From Bradyrhizobium sp. C9 (GTDB taxonomy: Bacteria > Pseudomonadota > Alphaproteobacteria > Rhizobiales > Xanthobacteraceae): a stretch of 64,000 nt of DNA. Positions 16,385-24,757 of the stretch are shown here, one piece after another; positions within the stretch are counted from its first letter, which is position 1, and each line of letters begins with the position of its first letter. The stretch spans positions 558,001 to 622,000 of the forward strand of contig NZ_NWTG01000001.1 in the NCBI RefSeq assembly GCF_002532045.1, given 5' to 3'. The notes beneath the pieces were generated by a model that worked only from the letters and a program-made list of their open reading frames with translations, was not told the origin of the DNA and searched no databases. A program made the position numbers and the translations under genes.

Positions 16385-17598
16385 CGGGCTCGGTCATCAT
16401 CGTCGGCGCCGGACATGCCGGCTTCCAGCTCGCAGCGTCGCTGCGCCAGGCCGGCTTTGCCGAGCGCATCGCCCTGCTCAATGACGAAGGCCATTTGCCG
16501 TACCAGAGGCCGCCTTTGTCGAAGGCCTATCTGAAGGGGACCGGCGGGCCCGAGTCCCTGATGTTCCGGCCCGCCAAGTTCTACGAGGACAACAAGATTG
16601 AGCTGATCACCGATCGCGCCCATGCGGTCGACCGCCATGCGCGGAAGGTGGCACTCGCCTCCGGCACCTCGCTCGATTACGGCCATCTGGTGTTCGCGAC
16701 CGGCGCGCGGAACCGGCTGCTCGATATTCCCAACGCAAAGCTCGACGCCGTCCGCTACCTGCGCATCCTCGACGAGAGCCAGGCGCTGCGCGATCTGATC
16801 GCACCCGGCATGCGCGTCGTGGTGATCGGCGCGGGCTTCATCGGGCTCGAATTCGCCGCCACCGCGCGGGGCAAGGGTCTCGAGGTCGACGTGGTCGAGC
16901 TCGCCTCGCGCGTGATGGCGCGCGCGGTGACCGCGGAGATCTCCGAGTTCTCGCAGTCTCGCCACAGCGCGGCCGGCATCCGGATTCATCTCGGCGTCCA
17001 GGTCACGGCGATTGAGGCCGATGGCGCCAGGGTCACCGGCGTCAGCCTGAGCAACGGCACGCATATCCCCGCCGATCTCGTCGTGGTCGGCGTCGGCGTG
17101 CTGCCGAATGTCGAGCTCGCCGCCGAGGCCGGCCTGCCGGTCGCATCGGGCATCATCGTCGACGAGCATCTTCTGACCGCCGATCCGAATATCTCCGCGA
17201 TCGGCGATTGCGCGCTCTATACCAGCAAGCGCTTCGGCGGATCGCTGCGGCTGGAGTCGGTGCAGAACGCGACCGACCACGCCCGCTGCGTGGCGGCACG
17301 GTTGACCGGCAAGACCGAGGTCTATGACGGTCTGCCGTGGTTCTGGAGCGACCAGGGTCCGGACAAGCTGCAGATGGCGGGTCTGACCACCGGTTACGAC
17401 CGCGTCGTGGTGCGCGGCGACCGCGCGCAGGGGGCATTCTCGGCGTTCTGCTATCGCGGTGACAGGCTGCTCGGCATCGAGTCGGTCAATCGCGCCGGCG
17501 ATCACATGTTCGGCCGCCGGCTGCTCGGCGCGGGCGGTTCGATCACGCCGGAGCAAGCGGCGGATGCGAGCTTTGATTTGAAGAGTGCGCTGGGCTAG
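16381..17598 (+). CDS. FAD-dependent NAD(P)H ferredoxin/rubredoxin reductase-like oxidoreductase
   Basis: A 405-residue flavoprotein of the putidaredoxin/rhodocoxin reductase type. An N-terminal FAD GxGxxG (IIVGAGHAG, residues 5-13), the conserved LPYQRPPLSKAYL segment, the second dinucleotide site VVVIGAGFIGLE (about 140-151) and the FAD-closing AIGDCA motif are present. It would pass electrons from NAD(P)H to a ferredoxin that serves a P450 or Rieske oxygenase; no ferredoxin is adjacent, though P450s exist at 32.7 and 59.5 kb. Translation may be coupled to the small ORF ending at 16384. Confidence 0.9.
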   Translation: MTGSVIIVGAGHAGFQLAASLRQAGFAERIALLNDEGHLPYQRPPLSKAYLKGTGGPESLMFRPAKFYEDNKIELITDRAHAVDRHARKVALASGTSLDYGHLVFATGARNRLLDIPNAKLDAVRYLRILDESQALRDLIAPGMRVVVIGAGFIGLEFAATARGKGLEVDVVELASRVMARAVTAEISEFSQSRHSAAGIRIHLGVQVTAIEADGARVTGVSLSNGTHIPADLVVVGVGVLPNVELAAEAGLPVASGIIVDEHLLTADPNISAIGDCALYTSKRFGGSLRLESVQNATDHARCVAARLTGKTEVYDGLPWFWSDQGPDKLQMAGLTTGYDRVVVRGDRAQGAFSAFCYRGDRLLGIESVNRAGDHMFGRRLLGAGGSITPEQAADASFDLKSALG

Positions 17599-17605
17599 CA
17601 CCATT

Positions 17606-17727
17606 GTCGTCCCGGCGAAGGCCGGGACCCATACGCCGCGGCCTCTCGATTTGAGGCGGTGCGGGTTGACGTCAATTCAAGACAATTGAGGCCGGTGGTT
17701 ATGGGTCCCAGCCTTCGCCGGGACGAC
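17606..17727. repeat. Type-A palindromic repeat, copy 4, reaching into a coding end
   Basis: Inverted arms GTCGTCCCGGCGAAGGCC (from 17606) and CAGCCTTCGCCGGGACGAC (to 17727). The right arm overlaps the last codons and the stop of the leftward ribokinase gene. Confidence 0.8.
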
Positions 17728-18634
17728 CCGTGGAAAGAACGGCGCTAACCTCCTGCGCCGTCGGCATCGACGGCGCGGCCCCCATCCGCTGCACGCAGAT
17801 CGACGCGGCAATGTTCGCATAGGCCAGCGCGCCACCGAGCGGCTTGCCGATGGCAAGCTGCGAGGCGAGGGCGCCGACGAAGCAATCGCCGGCGCCTGTG
17901 GTGTCGACGGCCTTGACCTCGCGTCCGGGCACGAGCAGCGGTTGGTCCTCGACCAGCGCCAGCACGCCGCGCTTGCCGAGCGTGACGCAGACGGTCTTGT
18001 CACGCCCCAGGATCCGCGCCGCATCGGCGAAGCGGGATGGATCATCGCTGTCGCGCAGCTCCGCCCCCGTCAGCAGCCCAAGCTCGGTCTCATTGAGGAT
18101 CAGGACATCGACCAGATCGAGCAGCGCCTTGTCGGCCCGTTTGGCCGGTGCCGGGTTGAGGATCGTGGTGGCGCCGGCGGCGCGGGCGCGGCGGAAGAAC
18201 GCAGCGATCGTCGGCAGCGGGATCTCGAACTGGCTGACCGCGACGTCGCCCTTGGCAAGCACGGGCGCTGCGACATCGTCGGCATCGACCAGCCCGTTGG
18301 CGCCCGGCACGACGACGATCGTGTTGTCGGCATTGGCAAGCGTGATGATCGCCGTGCCCGAATGCGTGCTGCCGGTGTCCTTGACGAAGCTGAGATCGAC
18401 GCCCTGCGCGGCAAGGAAGGCTCGAAGCTCCTTGCCGAAGGCGTCGGTGCCGAGCCGGCCGACCAGCGTGGTCGGCACGCCCTGCTTGGCCGATGCCACC
18501 GCCTGGTTGGCGCCCTTGCCGCCGGGAAAATACAGCACGGCATCGCCGGCCACGGTCTCGCCGACCTTCGGATGGCGCTCGGCGGTCGCCACCACGTCCA
18601 TATTGATGCTGCCGGCGACGAAGACGCGCCCCAT
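17699..18634 (-). CDS. rbsK: Ribokinase-like PfkB-family sugar kinase
   Basis: A 311-residue PfkB kinase. It has the N-terminal GSINMDVV substrate motif, YFPGGKGANQAVA (signature 1), LNETELGLL, and the catalytic DTTGAGDCFVGAL (signature 2, Asp base). This pattern fits ribokinase, which makes ribose 5-phosphate using ATP. ATG 18634 is preferred over the in-frame GTG at 18646. Its last residues (GRPGEGWDP) and TAA stop are encoded by a type-A palindromic repeat, so the C-terminal tail has probably been replaced. It follows another PfkB kinase with a 21-bp gap, likely one transcript. No ribose transporter is in view. Confidence 0.88.
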   Translation of the reverse strand: MGRVFVAGSINMDVVATAERHPKVGETVAGDAVLYFPGGKGANQAVASAKQGVPTTLVGRLGTDAFGKELRAFLAAQGVDLSFVKDTGSTHSGTAIITLANADNTIVVVPGANGLVDADDVAAPVLAKGDVAVSQFEIPLPTIAAFFRRARAAGATTILNPAPAKRADKALLDLVDVLILNETELGLLTGAELRDSDDPSRFADAARILGRDKTVCVTLGKRGVLALVEDQPLLVPGREVKAVDTTGAGDCFVGALASQLAIGKPLGGALAYANIAASICVQRMGAAPSMPTAQEVSAVLSTGRPGEGWDP

Positions 18635-18655
18635 GCCTAATCCCACCCCGTCCTG

Positions 18656-19549
18656 TCAGACCGCAGCGCCAAACTCCTGCTTGACCGCGGCGATATCGGC
18701 GAGCGTCGGCAGGCCGGCCTCGTTGCCGAGCTTCTGGATCTTGAAGGTCGACGCCGCGCGCGCGAACTCGAAATGCTCATGCCAGGCTTTGCCGGGATTG
18801 GCGAGATAGGAATAGATGTAAGCGCCATGGAAGACGTCGCCGGCGCCGTTGGTGTCGATCACGCGCTTGCGCGGAATCGGAAATGCCGGCAGCGTTTGCA
18901 CTTTGCCTGCCTCGTCATACCAGAGCAGGCCGCGCTCACCCATGGTGACGCCGCCGATCTTGCAGCCGCGGCTCTTGAGATAGTCGAGCATCTGCTCCGG
19001 CGTCTTGTCCATCTGCTCGCACAGCCGTTCGGCCACGATCGCGACGTCGATGAAGGCAAGCAGCTCGTGGGTGTTGGTGCGCAGGCCGCCGCCGTCCAGC
19101 GAGGTCAGGATGCCGTCCTCACGGCACAGCTTCGCATAGTGGATCGCGGCGTCCGGCTGGTGGCCGTCGATGTGCAGCGCGCGGCAGCCCTTGATGTTCA
19201 GCAGCGGAAAGGGGTGGATGTGCTGGTCGTCGCGGCAGCGCACGATGGCGCGCTTGCCGTCGTTCGGCATGATGAAGGACAGCGAGGAGGAGTTCACCTT
19301 GCGGGGATGGAACGAGATGCCGTACCTGTCGGCCATGTCCCAGAACATCCGTCCCAGCCAGTCATTGGCCATGGTGGCGATCAGGTCGGGCTCGATGCCG
19401 AGCTTGGCGCAGCAGAACGCCGCGGTCACCGCGTTGCCGCCGAACGACACAGCATAGGCGTCCGCAACGTGTTTCTCGTCGCCGACCGGCATGTGATCCG
19501 TGATGAAGGTGACGTCGATATAGGTCTGTCCAATGAAGAGAGCCTGCAT
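18656..19549 (-). CDS. PfkB-family carbohydrate kinase
   Basis: A 297-residue kinase starting MQALFIGQTYIDVTFI. FGGNAVTAAFCCAKLG is signature 1 and DTNGAGDVFHGAYIYS is signature 2 with the catalytic Asp. It would phosphorylate a sugar or sugar acid (for example a 2-keto-3-deoxy acid or fructose); the sequence does not settle it. The open frame continues far upstream, but the domain starts at 19549. Upstream of the ribokinase gene in the same direction; divergent from a VOC-protein gene with 222 bp between starts. Confidence 0.87.
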   Translation of the reverse strand: MQALFIGQTYIDVTFITDHMPVGDEKHVADAYAVSFGGNAVTAAFCCAKLGIEPDLIATMANDWLGRMFWDMADRYGISFHPRKVNSSSLSFIMPNDGKRAIVRCRDDQHIHPFPLLNIKGCRALHIDGHQPDAAIHYAKLCREDGILTSLDGGGLRTNTHELLAFIDVAIVAERLCEQMDKTPEQMLDYLKSRGCKIGGVTMGERGLLWYDEAGKVQTLPAFPIPRKRVIDTNGAGDVFHGAYIYSYLANPGKAWHEHFEFARAASTFKIQKLGNEAGLPTLADIAAVKQEFGAAV

Positions 19550-19742
19550 TCGCTTCCCGTCGTCGCTTGGTGTGGTCCCGGCCGACGCTGAGACTAGCAC
19601 CGCTGATCGGCCGATATCGCTGAAATTATTCGCAACCCTGCTTGGTTTACAGGTAGAGATGATGGATGTGCCGCCCCGTTCTGGTATGCGGCATAACGGC
19701 CGGCGGCAGGCCGTGGTTCCGGGATTCGCAAGGAGAAGCACA

Positions 19743-19775
19743 ATGACGGCAGATTCGGGGAGGCCAATGCCATGA
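19743..19775 (+). CDS. Possible 10-residue upstream ORF overlapping the VOC gene start
   Basis: AAGGAG, six bases upstream, precedes an ATG at 19743 that opens MTADSGRPMP, and its TGA overlaps the ATG of the next gene (ATGA). The VOC gene also has its own GGGAGG at 19758-19763, so this ORF may be incidental. Confidence 0.3.
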   Translation: MTADSGRPMP

Positions 19776-20632
19776 TTACCGGTCTCGATCATGTCGTCGT
19801 CCTCACTGGCGACATCGCCGCCGCCAGCGCCGCCTATGAGACGCTGTTCGCGCGGGCGCCGGCCTGGCGCAACAGCGGCGACGGCGCCGACCGCGTGCTG
19901 TTCACGCTCGACAACACGACGCTGGAATTGATGGCGCCGCGCGGCGACGATGATGCCGCCCAGCGCGTCCGCAGCGCGCTCGCAACGCAAGGCGAGGGGC
20001 TCGCGAGCCTCTGCTTCCGCACCAGCGATATCGTAAGGACACACCGCAGGCTCGACCGGCTGACGCTGAAGCCCGAGCCCGTCGCCGAGGTCGAGAGCCG
20101 CGACGAGACCAGCGGCGCCGCGCTGTCGTGGAAGCGGACGCGCGCGGCGACCGATGCGACACGGGGTGTGCGCATGTTCTTCCTGGAGCGGGAACAGGAG
20201 CGGCCGCTGTCGGTGCGCACCACGCCGGCCTCGATCACCGCGATGGATCATGTGGTGGTCTCGACCGCTGACCCCGAGCGCGCCGCGGCGCTCTATGGCG
20301 CGCGGCTCGGGCTCGACATGGCGCTCGACCGGTCGCATCCCGAGTGGGGCCGGCTGATGTTCTTCCGCTGCGGCGACCTCGTGGTCGAGGTCACGCACCG
20401 GCCGGCCAAGGAAAAAATCAAGGCGGAGACCGACGTGCCGGACCGGCTGCGCGGCATCTGCTGGCGCGTCGCCGACGCCGATGCCACACGTGCGCGACTG
20501 GTTGCCGCCGGCGTCGACGTCTCGGAGATTCGCACCGGCCGCAAGCCCGGCACGCGCGTGATGACGGTGCGCAACGGTACGTGCGGCGTGCCGACGCTTC
20601 TGGTGCAGCCCTCACAGGGAAAGCCAGACTAG
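19772..20632 (+). CDS. Two-domain VOC (glyoxalase/dioxygenase superfamily) protein
   Basis: A 286-residue protein of two VOC-like halves: GLDHVVVLTGDIAAASAAYE (about residues 4-23) and AMDHVVVSTADPERAAALYG (about 152-171). Each starts with the usual xDHVV strand carrying a potential metal His. Such proteins act as glyoxalases, extradiol dioxygenases or resistance proteins; the sequence gives no substrate. Only some metal-site residues are evident, so a binding role is possible. The GGGAGG site eight bases upstream supports ATG 19772. Followed by a type-B repeat. Confidence 0.8.
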   Translation: MITGLDHVVVLTGDIAAASAAYETLFARAPAWRNSGDGADRVLFTLDNTTLELMAPRGDDDAAQRVRSALATQGEGLASLCFRTSDIVRTHRRLDRLTLKPEPVAEVESRDETSGAALSWKRTRAATDATRGVRMFFLEREQERPLSVRTTPASITAMDHVVVSTADPERAAALYGARLGLDMALDRSHPEWGRLMFFRCGDLVVEVTHRPAKEKIKAETDVPDRLRGICWRVADADATRARLVAAGVDVSEIRTGRKPGTRVMTVRNGTCGVPTLLVQPSQGKPD

Positions 20633-20697
20633 GCCGCGTTCCGTCCGCGCGACGTCCCGGCAGAGTGCGCGACGGGGAATACAGGTCTCCGCTCCCT

Positions 20698-20804
20698 CGT
20701 CATTCCGGGGGCGCGTCCTTTGGCGCGAGCCCGGAATCCGTTGATCCACGGAACACGCGGCGCGATGGATTCCGGGTTCTCGTTTCGCAAGCCCTGGAAT
20801 GACG
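20698..20804. repeat. Type-B palindromic intergenic repeat (CGTCATTCCGGG...GGAATGACG)
   Basis: CGTCATTCCGGG at the left and CCCTGGAATGACG at the right are inverted. Within it AGCCCGGAATCC and GGATTCCGGGTT also face each other, giving a long imperfect hairpin. A decayed type-A fragment precedes it (20651-20680). Confidence 0.65.
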
Positions 20805-20912
20805 AAAAACCAACTGCGAAAAATATTTCCCGTATAGCCGTCGCGATAACATTCGTTCTCAAACGCCGCGCGTCATGCTACATTCATCAATTCAGCATCA
20901 CGGGCGATCGAT

Positions 20913-21617
20913 TTGGCGAAGGCAAAGCGAATACAGAGATGGCAGCGTGATCCCCAGGGGATGCGACTGCGGATTCTCGAAGCGGCCAAGCAGGAATTCG
21001 CCGCCCATGGCCTCGCCGGCGCGCGGGTCGACCGCATCGCGGCCAATGCCGACGCCAACAAGCGCATGCTGTACTACCATGTCGGCAACAAGGAGGATCT
21101 CTATCTCGAGGTGCTTGAAGGCGCCTACGAGAAGATCCGCGCCGAGGAGCGCACGCTCGACCTCGAGCATCTCGACCCGCCCGAGGCGATCGGGCGCCTG
21201 ATCGACTTCACGTGGAACTATTTTCTGCGCAACCCCGAGTTCCTGGCGCTGCTGAACACGGAAAACCTCGCCAAGGCAAAACACCTGAAGCGCTCGACCA
21301 AGGTCAAGTCGATGCATTCGCCCTTTGTCGAGATGATCCGCACCGTGGTGACGCGCGGGGTCGAGAGCGGCGATTTCCGCGACGCGGTCGATCCGGTGCA
21401 GCTCTATATCTCGATCGCGGGGATGGCGTTCTTCTATCTCTCCAACAGTGCCACCTTGAGCGTGATCTTCGGCCGCGACCTGCTCAAGAAGGACGCCCGC
21501 GACGAGCGGCTCGCGCACATGACCGCGCTGGTGCTGGCGGCGCTGACCGGCAAGTCCACCGCGGCGTTTGGCAGCGCGATGCCGGTGCTGCGCACGGCGG
21601 AACACCGGGTGGTGTGA
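20913..21617 (+). CDS. TetR/AcrR-family transcriptional regulator
   Basis: A 234-residue regulator with the TetR N-terminal HTH (residues 16-62: RLRILEAAKQEFAAHG ... LYYHVGNKEDLYLEVLE, quoted in parts) and a C-terminal domain resembling TetR_C of the RutR/YcdC type. The start is uncertain: a TTG at 20913 gives the longest product; a Met at residue 17 would remove the basic leader. It precedes, in the same direction, the ABC-transporter/catabolic operon at 21880 and probably controls it, as RutR-like proteins do for nearby catabolic genes. No clear palindromic operator was found. Confidence 0.88.
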   Translation: MAKAKRIQRWQRDPQGMRLRILEAAKQEFAAHGLAGARVDRIAANADANKRMLYYHVGNKEDLYLEVLEGAYEKIRAEERTLDLEHLDPPEAIGRLIDFTWNYFLRNPEFLALLNTENLAKAKHLKRSTKVKSMHSPFVEMIRTVVTRGVESGDFRDAVDPVQLYISIAGMAFFYLSNSATLSVIFGRDLLKKDARDERLAHMTALVLAALTGKSTAAFGSAMPVLRTAEHRVV

Positions 21618-21655
21618 ACGCACGGCAGTACGGTCGCGCGATCATCGCGATGATC

Positions 21656-21742
21656 CGTAGCTCGGATGCAGCGAAGCGCAATCCGGGAACTATATCCGCG
21701 GATGATGTGGCTCCGGACTTCGCTGCGCTGCTCCGGACTACG
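21656..21742. repeat. Type-C palindromic intergenic repeat (CGTAGCTCGGATG...CTACG)
   Basis: An imperfect inverted repeat: CGTAGCTCGGATGCAGCGAAG against CTTCGCTGCGCTGCTCCGGACTACG (ends at 21742, quoted partly: TTCGCTGCGCTGCTCC then GGACTACG). It lies between the TetR gene and the transporter operon. Confidence 0.6.
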
Positions 21743-21879
21743 CAATATTCACCGATAAAAATCTCGCCTGACGAAAGTCGCGTGCCTGAGCGCGATTTTG
21801 CCGCGCGTGAGGGGCTGGACAGTATTTATCCAACGGGTTAATTTCTAGACGAAGAACAAGGACTGCAAGGGAGCGTGAC

Positions 21880-22689
21880 GTGGCGGAAGCAAAGAGCCCT
21901 TCGGGCGTGTCGAAGGTGCTGAATGCGGCGTGGGTGCGTCCGTTCCTGTTCCTGGTGGTCATCGTGGTGGCCTGGGACCTTTCGATCCGCCTGTTCCACA
22001 TCCCGGCCTATCAGATCCCGTCGCCCGCCGACGTCGTCGCAGTGCTGTGGAGCGACTGGTCGGAACTGCTGCGGCAGTCCTGGCCGACCACCTATGCGAC
22101 GATCTGCGGTTTCCTGCTCTCGGCGCTGTTCGGCATTCCCACAGCGATGCTGATCGCGGGCTCGAGGACGGTCGAGAGCTACGTCTATCCGCTGCTGGTG
22201 TTCTCCCAATCGGTGCCGAAGATTGCGATCGCGCCGCTGTTCGTGGTGTGGTTCGGCTTCGGCATCATCCCCAAGGTGATCTCCGCGTTCCTGCTCGGCT
22301 TCTTTCCCGTCGTGGTCTCGGCGGTGCAGGGCTTCAAGTCGGTCGACCCTGATATGGTCGATCTCGCGCGCGCGATGCAGGGCAGCCGCTTCAAGGTGTT
22401 CTGCGCGGTCAACCTGCCGCATGCGATGCCCGCGATCTTCTCCGGGCTGAAGGTGTCGGTGACGCTTGCTGTCGTCGGCGCCGTGGTCGGCGAGTTCGTC
22501 GGCTCCAATTCCGGCATTGGCTACGTGATGCAGCGCTCGATCGGCACCTTCGACCTGCCGACGATGTTCGCCGCATTGGTGATCCTGGCGCTGCTCGGCG
22601 TCATCCTGTTCTGGATCGTCGACCGCATCGAGCGGCTGGTGATCCCCTGGCACGTCAGCCAGCGCGACGACATCATCTTCGCCTCCTAG
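21880..22689 (+). CDS. NitT/TauT-type ABC transporter permease
   Basis: A 269-residue inner-membrane permease of the SsuC/TauC family with about six TM segments; the first is FLFLVVIVVAWDLSI. The cytoplasmic coupling loop reads VDLARAMQGSRFKVFCAVNLPHAMPAI (quoted in part), the EAA-like motif. GTG at 21880 is preceded by AAGGGAG. First gene of a seven-gene run on the + strand; the binding protein and ATPase follow. Confidence 0.92.
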   Translation: MAEAKSPSGVSKVLNAAWVRPFLFLVVIVVAWDLSIRLFHIPAYQIPSPADVVAVLWSDWSELLRQSWPTTYATICGFLLSALFGIPTAMLIAGSRTVESYVYPLLVFSQSVPKIAIAPLFVVWFGFGIIPKVISAFLLGFFPVVVSAVQGFKSVDPDMVDLARAMQGSRFKVFCAVNLPHAMPAIFSGLKVSVTLAVVGAVVGEFVGSNSGIGYVMQRSIGTFDLPTMFAALVILALLGVILFWIVDRIERLVIPWHVSQRDDIIFAS

Positions 22690-22705
22690 CGCAGCAACCG
22701 GACAA

Positions 22706-22725
22706 GCGGCCCACACAAGGGCCGC
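22706..22725 (+). other. Intra-operon hairpin before the binding-protein gene
   Basis: GCGGCCC / GGGCCGC with a six-base loop lies between permease and binding-protein genes, 23 bp upstream of the next start. It may protect the 5' end of a processed binding-protein mRNA. Confidence 0.4.
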
Positions 22726-22748
22726 GGTACAATAAAGGGAGAACAACC

Positions 22749-23747
22749 ATGAAGCGTTTCATTGCGGTTGCCGGCGCCGCGCTGGCCTGGACCGCGCTTG
22801 CGGTGGTGCCGGCGTCCGCGGCCGACAAGGTCGTGCTGATGCTGAACTGGTACGTCTATGGCGAGCACGCGCCGTTCTATTATGGCAAGGCCAAGGGCAT
22901 CTATGCCGCTGAGGGCATCGACCTCGAGATCCAGGAAGGCCGCGGCTCGGCCGCGACCACGCAGGCGGTGGCGGCCAAGACCGCCGATTTCGGCTATGTC
23001 GACGTGCCGACGATGATGCGTGCGGCGGTGAAGGGGGCGCCGGTGATCGCCACTGGCGTGCTGCTGCAGACCAGCCCGATGTCGGCGATGGGCTTCGTCG
23101 ACAAGAACATCCGGAAGCCGGAGGACATCAAGGGCAAAACGGTCGCGATCACGCCGGCGGATTCGATGACGCAGATCTGGCCGCTGTTCCTGAAGAAGAC
23201 TGGCCTCAAGGAAAGCGACTTCAATACCGTCGCCGGCGACGGTCAGACCAAGCTCAATGCCGTGATCAACGGCCAGGCCGATCTCTTGCTCGGCTACGTC
23301 ATGGACCAGTCGATGAAGATCAAGGACGCCACCGGCAAGGACGTCTATCCGATCAAGTTCGCCGACTACGGCATCAACATGGTGTCGTCGGGCATCATCG
23401 CGAATTCCGACTATGTGAAGGCCAATGCCGACCTGGTCCGCCGCTTCATGTCGGCGACGACCAAGGCGGTGGAAGCAGCAGAGAAGGATCCGAAGGCCGC
23501 GGCGCAATCGATCCTCGACGCCAATCCGAAGGGCGGCAAGATCGATACGCTGACCCAGGGCTTCGAACTGACGATCCCGCTCTACCGCACGCCGGAAACC
23601 AAGGACAAGCGCCCGTTCCAGGTCACCGACCAGAACATGACCGAGTCGGTCAATCTGATGGTCGAATATGGCGGCCTCGACGCCAAGGCGAAGGCCAATC
23701 CGAAGGCACTCTACACCAACGACTATCTGCCGAAGGGTGACTCGTGA
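22749..23747 (+). CDS. ABC transporter substrate-binding protein (NMT1/THI5-like, NitT/TauT family)
   Basis: A 332-residue periplasmic protein with a signal peptide (FIAVAGAALAWTALAVVPASAA). NMT1-like features: LNWYVYGEHAPFYYGKAKG near the N-terminus, then KTADFGYVDVPTMM and QADLLLGYVMDQ. NMT1-type proteins bind pyrimidine precursors, sulfonates, aromatic or other small organic ligands; cargo is not predictable here. An AAGGGAG site supports the ATG. A type-A repeat follows it inside the operon. Confidence 0.92.
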   Translation: MKRFIAVAGAALAWTALAVVPASAADKVVLMLNWYVYGEHAPFYYGKAKGIYAAEGIDLEIQEGRGSAATTQAVAAKTADFGYVDVPTMMRAAVKGAPVIATGVLLQTSPMSAMGFVDKNIRKPEDIKGKTVAITPADSMTQIWPLFLKKTGLKESDFNTVAGDGQTKLNAVINGQADLLLGYVMDQSMKIKDATGKDVYPIKFADYGINMVSSGIIANSDYVKANADLVRRFMSATTKAVEAAEKDPKAAAQSILDANPKGGKIDTLTQGFELTIPLYRTPETKDKRPFQVTDQNMTESVNLMVEYGGLDAKAKANPKALYTNDYLPKGDS

Positions 23748-23760
23748 CCCACACTCAACC

Positions 23761-23878
23761 GTCGTCCCGGCGTAGGCCGGGACCCATAACCACCGGCCTC
23801 AGTTGTTGCGAGAGGTCTCTCCCCATGTGCCCGAATGAAAGGCCGCGGCGTATGGGTCCCGGCCTTCGCCGGGACGAC
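23761..23878. repeat. Type-A palindromic repeat, copy 5, inside the ABC operon
   Basis: Arms GTCGTCCCGGCGTAGGCC (23761) and GGCCTTCGCCGGGACGAC (to 23878) fill the gap between the binding-protein stop (23747) and the ATPase start (23893), the same position as copy 3 in the TRAP operon. Confidence 0.8.
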
Positions 23879-23892
23879 GGGGGGAGGGAGCT

Positions 23893-24744
23893 GTGACGAA
23901 TCCCGCGACGAAACCAACCCCCGTCAGCCAGCCCGCCGCGCATCTGCGCCTGGTGTCGGACCGCGCGGCCGGCGCCATCGCCGGCATCAAGCTGTCGGGC
24001 GTCTCGAAGACCTACCGCTCGCGCGACGGCGACGTGCCGTCGCTGCGGCCGCTCGACTTCACCATCAATGAGGGCGAGTTCTTTGTCGTGGTCGGGCCCT
24101 CCGGCTGCGGCAAGTCCACGCTGCTCAAGATGATCTCGGGCCTGCTGCCGCCGACCACCGGCGAGGTGCTGGTCGACGGCGAGCCGGTGACGAAACCGCA
24201 CGGCAATGTCGGGATCGTGTTCCAGAACGCGCTGCTGCTGCCGTGGCGCAACATCCTCTCCAACGTGATGCTGCCGATCGACATGAAGCAGCTCGCCCGG
24301 GACAAGTATCTCGCCCGCGCCAAGGCGCTGCTGAAGCTGGTCGGGCTCGAGGGGTTCGAGAAGAAGCTGCCCTGGCAGCTGTCCGGCGGCATGCAGCAGC
24401 GCGCCTCGATCTGCCGCGCGTTGGTGCACGATCCCAAGATCATGCTGATGGACGAGCCGTTCGGCGCGCTCGACGCCATGACGCGCGAGCGGATGAATGT
24501 CGAGCTGATGCGGATCCAGCGCGAGACCGGCAAGACCGTTTTGCTGATCACGCACTCGATCCCTGAAGCCGTCTTCCTCGCCGACCGCGTGCTTGTCATG
24601 ACCGAGCGGCCCGGCGCGATCGCGGCGATCTACGACGTGCCAATGCCGCGCCCGCGCTCGCTCGAGACGATGTCAGATCCCGTCTTCACCGAGCTGGTGC
24701 AGCGGATCCGCAAGCATTTCTTCACGCAGGGGTCGCTGGACTAA
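23893..24744 (+). CDS. ABC transporter ATP-binding protein (SsuB/TauB type)
   Basis: A 283-residue nucleotide-binding subunit. Walker A GPSGCGKST (about residues 73-81), Q-loop FQNALLLPW, signature LSGGMQQR, Walker B IMLMDEPFGALD and switch His in ITHS. Together with the permease and binding protein it makes a complete NitT/TauT-type importer. GTG start, with GGGAGGGAG just upstream. The next gene starts 13 bp downstream. Confidence 0.95.
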   Translation: MTNPATKPTPVSQPAAHLRLVSDRAAGAIAGIKLSGVSKTYRSRDGDVPSLRPLDFTINEGEFFVVVGPSGCGKSTLLKMISGLLPPTTGEVLVDGEPVTKPHGNVGIVFQNALLLPWRNILSNVMLPIDMKQLARDKYLARAKALLKLVGLEGFEKKLPWQLSGGMQQRASICRALVHDPKIMLMDEPFGALDAMTRERMNVELMRIQRETGKTVLLITHSIPEAVFLADRVLVMTERPGAIAAIYDVPMPRPRSLETMSDPVFTELVQRIRKHFFTQGSLD

Positions 24745-24757
24745 CACCGAGCCTCCA

